Below are positions 57,601-64,000 of a stretch of 64,000 bases of DNA, one piece after another. How positions within the stretch are numbered: the stretch's first letter is position 1; each line of letters starts with the position of its first letter. The notes below the pieces were generated by a model. That model was not told where the DNA came from. It made no database searches and saw nothing but the letters and a program-made list of their open reading frames with translations. This DNA comes from Methanosarcina acetivorans C2A. Its GTDB lineage: Archaea; Halobacteriota; Methanosarcinia; Methanosarcinales; Methanosarcinaceae. The translations under genes were made by a program, and so were the position numbers. The stretch is taken from positions 5,208,001-5,272,000 of the forward strand of contig NC_003552.1 in assembly GCF_000007345.1 (NCBI RefSeq), given 5' to 3'.

Positions 57601-60076
57601 TGTTGTTAGCGAATCTCTGCCTGAATCTCCGGTTGCCAACTTTACAGCAACGCCTACATCTGGAAATGCCCCACTGACAGTGAACTTTACCGATGCATCA
57701 ACCGGTACTGTCTCTTCCTATGCATGGGACTTTGACAACGACGGAACTGTTGATAGCACTGAACAGAGCCCCTCACATACCTATGCTGCAGTCGGTACTT
57801 ATACTGTCAACCTTACAGTAACCGGGGCTGCAGGTAGTGATTCTGAGGTGAAAGTGGACCTTGTCGAGGTCTCAAAGTCCCTGGTGAATAGTTATTCTAC
57901 TTCCATGAATAACACTAACCCCGGTGCTCCTGACCCCGCTATACCTGGTTTCGTTGGGCCTGATGGTGATGGTAAGTGCTTGGGTAGCGGGCCTAATAAC
58001 GTGGTTAATCCGGCATTCTTGGAATGGGCTTCCGTTGTCGTCGATTATTCGCTTGCCAATCAGAGCATCAACCCAAATTTTGCTGACCCCGCCAAGGCTC
58101 TCGGCCCTGTGACTGGAAGCAACATGGATATCGTTTCCCTGGGAGACCTTGAAGAGAGTCAGCTCCTGGCCGGCGAGCAGCCGGGTTCGGTAACTTTCGG
58201 ATTTGATGTGCCTATTGCTAACGGTGATGGTCCCGACCTGGCTCTCTTTGAGAATGGTTTCATGAGTGGTTCAGGGATATTTGCCGAGTTAGCCTTCGTG
58301 GAGGTATCCACAGATAACATCACCTTTGTGCGTTTCCCGGCTGTCTCGCTGACGCCTGGTTTGGTGGGAGGTTATGGGACAATTGATCCTACCAATGTGA
58401 CCAATCTGGTGGGAAAGCATGTCAATGCTTATGGTAATTCGTGGGGTACACCGTTCGATCTCAGTTGCCTGGAGAACACAACAGAGGTCCTGAACGGTAG
58501 TGTGGATCTGAACGATATCAACTACGTGAGAGTAGTCGACATACCTGGCAACGGTTTCTTCAAGGATTCTCTTGGAAATCCCATCTACGATGCGTGGGTT
58601 ACCTGGGGATCCGGGGGTCTGGATCTGGAGGCCGTTGGCGTAATTAATACAGCATATTTGCCGGTGTCTGCCGCCGAATTTTCTGTCAATGTGACTTCCG
58701 GATATGCCCCATTAACTGTCCAGTTCACCGACCAATCAACGTACAGCCCTACTTCCTGGGCATGGGACTTTGATAATGACGGTAATGTAGATAGTACTGA
58801 ACAGAATCCCTCGTATACCTACGCAACTTCAGGAAATTATTCAGTCAATCTTACGGTCACGAATGCAGGCGGCAGTGACTCCGAGGTGAAAGAAGAGTAT
58901 ATCATCGTCAGTGAACCTCTCCCAGCACCACCCATTACAGCTTTCACAGCAACTCCTACTTCAGGTGATTCTCCGCTGACAGTCAACTTCACAGATGAAT
59001 CTACAGGTATACCTTCATCGTGGGCCTGGGACTTTGATAATGACGGTTCGATTGACAGTACTGAGCAGAATCCCTCGTATACCTATACTTCAGCCGGAAA
59101 TTACACGGTCAACCTTACGGTTGCCAATGCAGCTGGAAGCGATTCCGAGGTGAAGACCGATTATATCATGGTATCTGAATCTTCTACTCCTGCAGAACCT
59201 ATTGCTATGTTTACTGCTGACGTAACCGGCGGGACTGTTCCTCTTACTGTGAATTTCACGGACCAGTCCGCAGGTTCCCCAACTTCCTGGTTCTGGGACT
59301 TCGGGGACGGAGCAAACTCAACTGAGCAGAACCCCTCTCATACGTACACATCAGCCGGAAATTACACTGTAAATCTGACTGTGGAAAGTGAAGCTGGTTC
59401 TGACTTTGAGTTAAAATCGGATTACATAGAAGTTTCCGAAGCTTCCGGGCCAACCGTTACTCTCTATTTCGACCCTGAAAATTCCTCAGTTGCAGAAAAC
59501 GAATCTACTGAAATAAGTATCATTGCCAGCAATTTCCCTGCAGGTTTCTCAGGCTACAACATGACCGTTACTCTCGACGACCCGGCTGTTGCTGAGATAG
59601 TCGACATCGAGTACCCTTCCTGGGCTCTTATTACTGAAAACTCTTCCCTGCCAGCGACTTCTATCTACCTGAAGGCTGTTGACGGAGAAGATGCCGTTAA
59701 GGAAGGAGCAGCAGATGTTGTGCTTGCCACTCTCACGGTTTCTGGGAAGGAGAAAGGATCTGCGAACCTATCCATAGGAGTTGACCGTCTGGATGACGAT
59801 TCAGGAAACGTCATCGAGCCGACATTTTTAACAGGAAAAATTGAGGTGACCCTTCTGTCCCCACTGCCGGGCCAGGAATATGCCCCCAGGGACCTTGACG
59901 GAGACGGACTCTACGAAGATCTTACCGGAAACGGGGAGTTCAGCTTCGTAGATGTAGTGGCATACTTCCACAACATGGACTGGATAGAGGAAAACATGCC
60001 GGTGGAGTACTTTGACTTCAACGGAAACGGAAGGATAGACTTTGATGATGTAGTGGACATGTTTGCAATGATCTGA
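54623..60076 (+). CDS. Secreted propeller/PKD/FENGF protein with cohesin-like and dockerin-like tail
   Basis: Exported mosaic of 1817 residues, first gene of a probable three-gene operon. The signal peptide (1-26) and first propeller (27-427) closely match the first gene of the window, starting with the same DNA sequence for over 200 bases. Then follow a PKD domain (435-520), a second propeller (524-912) nearly identical to those of the first and last genes, and two PKD domains (914-1087). The uncharacterised 'FENGF' domain (1088-1344; NGDGPDLALFENGF) is followed by three PKD domains, a cohesin-like domain (1609-1745) and dockerin-like loops (1750-1817; DLTGNGEFSFVD, DFNGNGRIDFDD). It is in effect a hybrid of the first gene's front, the FENGF domain of the 34.4 kb gene and the common tail. 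It has no membrane anchor; the downstream gene encodes an anchored cohesin. Confidence 0.95.
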   Translation: MNKHTLKIFLICLTLLLVTAAQPVLGSDWAQFQRDVYNTGVTADRAPITDPMNSTLSWEYKLGANVDSAPIVAGDMMYALAGNNHIYAFNRTTGELVWEESTSGSLGFLIGNAAVGNGTVFVPTSNGKIFAFDAQTGSPKWNKTVSSYTYNQIDTPITYSDGKIYFGEAMGQSRNYFCLDENGNQVWSRPATTKVSSQGPYYWAGATVIGDYLVYGDNDGHIVSVNKDTGTDIAEINVSEEFGVDCKEIRSSILYVEDLGRVYFTSTGGYCFALGFNPADGTFKTSDKHSVNIAYTSTTTPAYYNGRIYIGSGEIMKANGNGVYCLDADLTGVIWNYPVGGTGLVQSSPAISTYYDNGDGEVYIYFTVNAKPIGGVYCLKDLPGSTSPELVWSYVESGKTDFSLPGVAISDGWVYYGTDNKYIFGLTTPDLQVPEAPTADFSATPVSGEAPLTVSFTDLSMGDGITTWAWDFDSDGNVDSSEQNPSYTYNDAGSYTVKLTVSNENGSDVLEIPEMITVKETVVSDDTWYQFHKDAQHSGYSSSDAPDSADLAWIAEPLNNTYSLVPSSSVVIAEGMVFGLCNGPVDDYGNPLTSEGQLVAFDENTGEEIWNVTVMAPEWGSWSCPAYDDGKVFASAGKNTYCVNASTGDIIWTFQNPSELASCNGGPSIGDGKVFASDWDGGNYYCLDENTGELLWTFKIDGLYAQSTPAYKDDRVYLSGWTTVNAVYCVNATTGELIWENEELSSNPCGSITVTEEGLYLSIYSFGTEDGFYKLDLTDGHEIWGRPDIPPTDSTPAVVNGKVYLSAGTAGYSDLNTYCLNASDGKTIWVTDSSENIGDWVCSPAVADGKVFTGGAAEGLFTGSSTLYAFDAETGAVIWSYKGCGGSPAVADDMVFSTGSGKLYAFKEAEVLLPEAKFSSNVSSGEAPLTVGFTDESTGEGITAWEWDFDNDGNVDSIEQNPIHTYDNAGSYTVNLTVTSAEGSDSEVKDAYIVVSESLPESPVANFTATPTSGNAPLTVNFTDASTGTVSSYAWDFDNDGTVDSTEQSPSHTYAAVGTYTVNLTVTGAAGSDSEVKVDLVEVSKSLVNSYSTSMNNTNPGAPDPAIPGFVGPDGDGKCLGSGPNNVVNPAFLEWASVVVDYSLANQSINPNFADPAKALGPVTGSNMDIVSLGDLEESQLLAGEQPGSVTFGFDVPIANGDGPDLALFENGFMSGSGIFAELAFVEVSTDNITFVRFPAVSLTPGLVGGYGTIDPTNVTNLVGKHVNAYGNSWGTPFDLSCLENTTEVLNGSVDLNDINYVRVVDIPGNGFFKDSLGNPIYDAWVTWGSGGLDLEAVGVINTAYLPVSAAEFSVNVTSGYAPLTVQFTDQSTYSPTSWAWDFDNDGNVDSTEQNPSYTYATSGNYSVNLTVTNAGGSDSEVKEEYIIVSEPLPAPPITAFTATPTSGDSPLTVNFTDESTGIPSSWAWDFDNDGSIDSTEQNPSYTYTSAGNYTVNLTVANAAGSDSEVKTDYIMVSESSTPAEPIAMFTADVTGGTVPLTVNFTDQSAGSPTSWFWDFGDGANSTEQNPSHTYTSAGNYTVNLTVESEAGSDFELKSDYIEVSEASGPTVTLYFDPENSSVAENESTEISIIASNFPAGFSGYNMTVTLDDPAVAEIVDIEYPSWALITENSSLPATSIYLKAVDGEDAVKEGAADVVLATLTVSGKEKGSANLSIGVDRLDDDSGNVIEPTFLTGKIEVTLLSPLPGQEYAPRDLDGDGLYEDLTGNGEFSFVDVVAYFHNMDWIEENMPVEYFDFNGNGRIDFDDVVDMFAMI

Positions 60077-60188
60077 TTGAGGAGAAAAAGGGAATGAAAA
60101 AACAAGGGGAATAGAGAAAATTTTTCTCAAATTTCCCACAACTTTTTCCTTTCTTTTATTTAAAATATATTTATAGTGAGGTGATTCT

Positions 60189-61091
60189 TTGCAAAAAAGG
60201 TCCGGAGTTTTAATTTCAATACTTTTAGCTTTTGCTACCCTTCTTTCTGCCCTGATCTGTACTGGACTTGCAGAAGCTTCTCCTTCTCTTATAATAGAGC
60301 CATCGGAGGAAATTTCCCTGGGGACCGGGGAAATCTGTGAGCTGTCTCTGAGTGCGGATAGCCTGCCTGAAGGACTTTCTGGTTATAAGCTGACCGTGGA
60401 ACTGAATGATCCGGATGTCGCTGAAATACAAGCCGTTAACTTTCCCGAGTGGGCGAGTCTGACTGATGTGTCCGAGCTTCCTGCTTCCTCCGTGAAGTTA
60501 AAAGCAGTCGACCTTCAGGAAGCCATAGACGGAGAGGCGGAAGATGTAGAACTTGCAGTCCTTACCTTAAAAGGGCTCGAAGGCGGATCTACCGGAATCA
60601 CCGTCACAGTATCCAAAATGGATGACGACTCTGAGAATACGATCATCCTCGAAGGAGCGGAATATCCGAAAGAAGATGGAGGAGATTCGGAAGAAGATGG
60701 AGGAGATTCGGAAGAAGATGACGGAGATTCGGAAGAAAATACATCTGTCGAGGGCGATGTCGAAACTTCAGATAGTGTCAAAACTTCAGATCCTCTGAGT
60801 CAATCGGACAGTAGCACCATGTCAGTAATACAGGAAGATCCTAATGAAACCGCGGAGGAAATGAAAAACTCCGCTGATGAAAACTCCTCCTTAAAAAAGG
60901 AGGTAGAAATCTCAAGTTCCGAAACTTCCGATAGACAGGATAATCTCATAAACTCTGATGAGGAGGCTGATGAAAGTAAAAATGATACAGGTAACAGTAC
61001 AGGAAACAGTACCCTTCCCGGGTTCGGATTCATCTATTCGATATCAGTTTTCGTTTTTTTTGTGGTAATTTACTCAAGATCAAAAAAATGA
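60189..61091 (+). CDS. Membrane-anchored cohesin-domain protein
   Basis: Exported protein of 300 residues starting at TTG, five bases after GAGGTGA. The signal peptide is about 1-30. A cohesin-like domain (about 32-157) has the same pattern as the tails of the large proteins (EGLSGYKLTVELNDPDVAEI, LPASSVKLKAVDLQEA, 'DDDSENTI'). It is followed by an acidic repeat (EDGGDSE three times) and a long Ser/Glu-rich stalk to about 275. The C-terminus is LPGFGF, a hydrophobic helix and RSKK, a PGF-CTERM-like sorting signal. It thus resembles an anchoring scaffoldin: one cohesin held off the membrane by a stalk. It lies 112 bases after a dockerin-bearing protein and 20 bases before a two-cohesin protein, which supports a shared assembly (inference). 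Confidence 0.93.
   Translation: MQKRSGVLISILLAFATLLSALICTGLAEASPSLIIEPSEEISLGTGEICELSLSADSLPEGLSGYKLTVELNDPDVAEIQAVNFPEWASLTDVSELPASSVKLKAVDLQEAIDGEAEDVELAVLTLKGLEGGSTGITVTVSKMDDDSENTIILEGAEYPKEDGGDSEEDGGDSEEDDGDSEENTSVEGDVETSDSVKTSDPLSQSDSSTMSVIQEDPNETAEEMKNSADENSSLKKEVEISSSETSDRQDNLINSDEEADESKNDTGNSTGNSTLPGFGFIYSISVFVFFVVIYSRSKK
60672..60734 (+). repeat. Three tandem 21-bp repeats coding an acidic stalk
   Basis: Units GAAGATGGAGGAGATTCGG plus AA at 60672, 60693 and 60714; the third has one change (GACGGA). Each codes for EDGGDSE or EDDGDSE. Copy number is likely to vary between strains. Confidence 0.9.
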
Positions 61092-61111
61092 GAAAAATAT
61101 AAAGGAATTTT

Positions 61112-64000
61112 ATGGAAAGATTTAACATGAAACTAACAAGAAAAAAGTTTACAGGAAACTTACTGAGGAGCCTTGCAGTCCTTCTGCTGTTCAGCCTTGT
61201 TGTGTGTACGGCTGCCGGTGAAGAACTCTATTTTGAGCCCCAAGAGGCTGTTTTTTCAGATACCGGCTCCGTAGCAAGTCTGAGCCTTTATCTTGATCAA
61301 GCGCCTTCCGGGCTTGCAGGATACAAACTTAATCTCAGTATAAGCGATCCTTCAGTTGCCCAGATAACGGGAGTGGAGTTCCCCTCCTGGTCAGGCATAA
61401 ATAATAGTTCAAGTCTTCCGGCGGATTTGGTCCAGATCAAAGCTGTTGATCTGGAAGAAAAAATAAATGCAGGAGATTTAGATGTCTTTTTAGGTACGGT
61501 AACTGTAGAATCCCTCGCTTCCGGGGAAGCAAATCTCACCGTATCCGTTGACCGGTTGGATGATGACTCCGAAAATACGATCTCTGTCACCGTCCGGGAA
61601 GCAAAACTGACTTCTGGAACGACTTCCGAGAACCCGGTTGTTTCTATTCTTCCGGCAGAATCTACCCTTTCTTCGGGCGCATCCCAGGTCTTTGAGATCA
61701 GGGCGGATAAATTCACAGAAGGTATTTCTGGCTATGACTTTAACCTCACCCTCGAGAATCCGGCTGTTGGAAAGTTCACGAGTGTGGAGTATCCCTCCTG
61801 GGTTGGTCTTTCGGAAAACTCCAGTATGCCCAATACTTCGATAAAAGTAAAAGCGGTGGATACTAACGACGTTGTTAAGGCTGGTGATGAAAACGTTCTC
61901 CTGGCAAATGTCACTTTTGTGGCTGAAACTCCGGGGGAAAGTGAAATATCTCTTACTTTCAACCGCCTGGATGACGATTCAGGCAGTAACATAAACGCCG
62001 CCACTGAAGCATCAAGTATTAAGGTTCAGGGTTCTTCAACTCTGCCTGTCGCCAAATTCACTGCAACTCCTACTTCCGGAGATTCCCCCCTGACTGTCCA
62101 GTTCACTGATGAGTCTACCGGCTCGCCTACTGCCTGGGCATGGGACTTTGACAATGACGGAAATGTGGACTCTACAGAGCAGAACCCGAGTTACACTTAT
62201 TCCGATGCAGGCATCTATACCGTTAAACTGACTGTCAGCAACGAAAACGGTAGTGATGTCCTGGAAATTCTGGAAATGATCACAGTTAAAGAAACTGTAG
62301 TTTCCGAGGATGCCTGGTACCAGTTCCACAAAGACGCACAGCACAGCGGATATAGTAGCTCTGATGCTCCTGACAGCGCTAACCTTGCCTGGATTGCCGA
62401 GCCTCTTAATAATACGTATTCCCTTGTTCCGAGTTCAAGCGTGGTTATTGCCGAAGGAATGGTCTTCGGACTCTGCAACGGCCCTGTCGACGAATATGGT
62501 AACCCTCTGACTTCAGAAGGCCAGCTTGTTGCCTTTGACGAGGAAACAGGAGAAGAAATCTGGAATGTAACCGTAATGGCGCCAGAATGGGGTTCATGGT
62601 CATGTCCTGCTTACGATGATGGAAAGGTTTTCGCATCTGCAGGGAAAAACACTTACTGTGTAAATGCTTCCACCGGAGATATCATCTGGACATTCCAGAA
62701 CCCGAGTGAACTTGCATCATGTAACGGCGGCCCTTCAATAGGAGATGGAAAGGTATTTGCCAGCGACTGGGACGGAGGAAATTATTACTGTCTTGATGAA
62801 AACACGGGAGAACTTCTGTGGACTTTCAAGATAGATGGGCTCTATGCACAGTCTACTCCTGCTTACAAAGATGACAGGGTATATCTTTCAGGATGGACTA
62901 CCGTAAATGCAGTCTACTGCGTAAATGCAACCACTGGAGAACTGATATGGGAAAATGAAGAGTTATCAAGCAACCCGTGCGGGTCCATAACAGTTACCGA
63001 GGAAGGGCTCTACCTTTCTATTTACAGTTTCGGGACAGAGGATGGGTTCTACAAGCTTGACCTGACCGACGGACATGAAATATGGGGAAGACCCGATATA
63101 CCCCCTACGGATTCAACACCAGCTGTGGTAAATGGAAAAGTCTATTTGTCGGCGGGTACGGCAGGATACAGTGACCTCAATACCTATTGCCTGAATGCCT
63201 CTGACGGGAAAACAATATGGGTAACTGATTCTTCTGAGAATATAGGAGACTGGGTATGTTCACCTGCTGTTGCGGATGGAAAAGTCTTTACAGGAGGGGC
63301 AGCTGAAGGACTCTTTACTGGCTCTTCAACACTCTATGCTTTTGATGCAGAAACAGGAGCAGTGATCTGGAGTTATAAAGGCTGTGGAGGCTCACCGGCA
63401 GTTGCAGACGATATGGTATTCAGTACAGGAAGCGGAAAACTTTACGCTTTCAAGGAAGCAGAAGTACTTCTCCCTGAAGCAAAATTCAGCTCCAATGTAA
63501 GTTCAGGAGAAGCACCCCTGACTGTCGGCTTCACCGACGAATCAACTGGAGAAGGCATCACAGCCTGGGAATGGGACTTTGACAACGACGGAAACGTGGA
63601 TTCCACAGAGCAGAACCCGGTCCATACTTATGACAATGCAGGCAGTTACACTGTCAACCTCACCGTGACCAGTGCAGAGGGAAGCGACTCTGAAGTAAAG
63701 ATGGACTATATCAATGTTTCTGAGTCCTCAACACCTGGAGAGCCTGAACCAGTTGCTGCTTTCATTGCAAATGTGACTAGTGGCACTGCTCCTCTAACCG
63801 TTAATTTCACGGACCAGTCCACAGGTTCACCTACTTCATGGGAATGGGACTTTGACAACGACGGAAATGTGGATTCCACAGAGCAGAACCCGGTCCATAC
63901 TTACACTGCCGCAGGTAATTACACCGTTAGCCTCACGGTTACAAACGCAGAGGGAAGCGACTCTGAAGTAAAAGCTGATTATATCACTGTTTCTGAGGCC
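61112..64000 (+). CDS. Secreted two-cohesin propeller/PKD protein, cut by the window end
   Basis: The frame is open from ATG at 61112 to the last base, at least 963 codons. AAGGAA lies six bases before the start; a second in-frame ATG is at 61127. The signal peptide is about 1-37 (LAVLLLFSLVVCTAAG). Two cohesin-like domains follow (about 38-170 and 173-315; second with EGISGYDFNLTLENPAVGKF and LDDDSGS). Then come a PKD domain (about 317-395), a propeller (about 397-785) and two PKD domains up to the window edge. From about 62150 on, the DNA is nearly identical to 2095-3950 of the first gene, so the unseen C-terminus may match that gene. Two N-terminal cohesins and no visible dockerin suggest a scaffold that receives dockerin-bearing partners (inference). 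Confidence 0.93.
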   Translation, partial: MERFNMKLTRKKFTGNLLRSLAVLLLFSLVVCTAAGEELYFEPQEAVFSDTGSVASLSLYLDQAPSGLAGYKLNLSISDPSVAQITGVEFPSWSGINNSSSLPADLVQIKAVDLEEKINAGDLDVFLGTVTVESLASGEANLTVSVDRLDDDSENTISVTVREAKLTSGTTSENPVVSILPAESTLSSGASQVFEIRADKFTEGISGYDFNLTLENPAVGKFTSVEYPSWVGLSENSSMPNTSIKVKAVDTNDVVKAGDENVLLANVTFVAETPGESEISLTFNRLDDDSGSNINAATEASSIKVQGSSTLPVAKFTATPTSGDSPLTVQFTDESTGSPTAWAWDFDNDGNVDSTEQNPSYTYSDAGIYTVKLTVSNENGSDVLEILEMITVKETVVSEDAWYQFHKDAQHSGYSSSDAPDSANLAWIAEPLNNTYSLVPSSSVVIAEGMVFGLCNGPVDEYGNPLTSEGQLVAFDEETGEEIWNVTVMAPEWGSWSCPAYDDGKVFASAGKNTYCVNASTGDIIWTFQNPSELASCNGGPSIGDGKVFASDWDGGNYYCLDENTGELLWTFKIDGLYAQSTPAYKDDRVYLSGWTTVNAVYCVNATTGELIWENEELSSNPCGSITVTEEGLYLSIYSFGTEDGFYKLDLTDGHEIWGRPDIPPTDSTPAVVNGKVYLSAGTAGYSDLNTYCLNASDGKTIWVTDSSENIGDWVCSPAVADGKVFTGGAAEGLFTGSSTLYAFDAETGAVIWSYKGCGGSPAVADDMVFSTGSGKLYAFKEAEVLLPEAKFSSNVSSGEAPLTVGFTDESTGEGITAWEWDFDNDGNVDSTEQNPVHTYDNAGSYTVNLTVTSAEGSDSEVKMDYINVSESSTPGEPEPVAAFIANVTSGTAPLTVNFTDQSTGSPTSWEWDFDNDGNVDSTEQNPVHTYTAAGNYTVSLTVTNAEGSDSEVKADYITVSEA

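Overview
The window looks like a chromosomal segment of a Methanosarcina-type methanogenic archaeon. The reasons are giant secreted proteins built from PQQ-like beta-propellers, PKD domains, BspA-type leucine-rich repeats and NosD-like beta-helices; PGF-CTERM-like membrane tails; a PGF-pre-PGF domain; a secreted CobN-like chelatase; BRE/TATA-like promoter sequences instead of -35/-10 boxes; and a decayed transposase resembling those common in Methanosarcina. No tRNA, rRNA, CRISPR array or core metabolic operon was seen. Almost everything encoded here is exported, so this is a cell-surface protein island that grew by duplication.

Layout. From 1 to 40.5 kb, seven plus-strand genes encode secreted mosaics. 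The first ends in a small beta-rich C-terminal domain. Five of the next six end in a cohesin-like domain followed directly by a dockerin-like EF-hand pair. The sixth is a short propeller-only protein that appears co-transcribed with its downstream neighbour. From 40.5 to 41.2 kb lie gene debris and a broken small ORF. From 41.2 to 50.9 kb, three minus-strand genes encode a PGF-pre-PGF anchored protein, a propeller protein and a 2118-residue membrane-anchored CobN-like protein. From 50.9 to 54.6 kb is a gene-poor stretch with a degenerate transposase and an orphan RNA leader. From 54.6 to 64 kb is a probable three-gene operon: a large cohesin/dockerin protein, a membrane-anchored cohesin protein, and a two-cohesin propeller/PKD protein that runs off the window.

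How the parts may work together (inference). Dockerin-tailed secreted proteins could dock onto cohesin-like domains, either in each other, in the two-cohesin protein, or in the small anchored cohesin protein. This would give a calcium-dependent modular surface matrix, comparable in logic to a cellulosome but carrying adhesion and propeller modules instead of glycoside hydrolases.

Regulation. Five large plus-strand genes or operons have a long leader containing two related structured RNA elements in tandem; a sixth gene, cut by the left window edge, shows only the second element. Each element is closed by a long-range helix that covaries between copies and ends in a small hairpin carrying the Shine-Dalgarno sequence. 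A shared GCCAAA/TTTTTAT promoter motif lies about 120-150 bases upstream of the first element. This leader family and the surface assembly it may control are the most promising undescribed material here. The 3' flanks of several genes keep a dead remnant of the first gene's C-terminal coding sequence that now looks like a terminator. Two small MITE-like insertions with clear target duplications also lie in these leaders.
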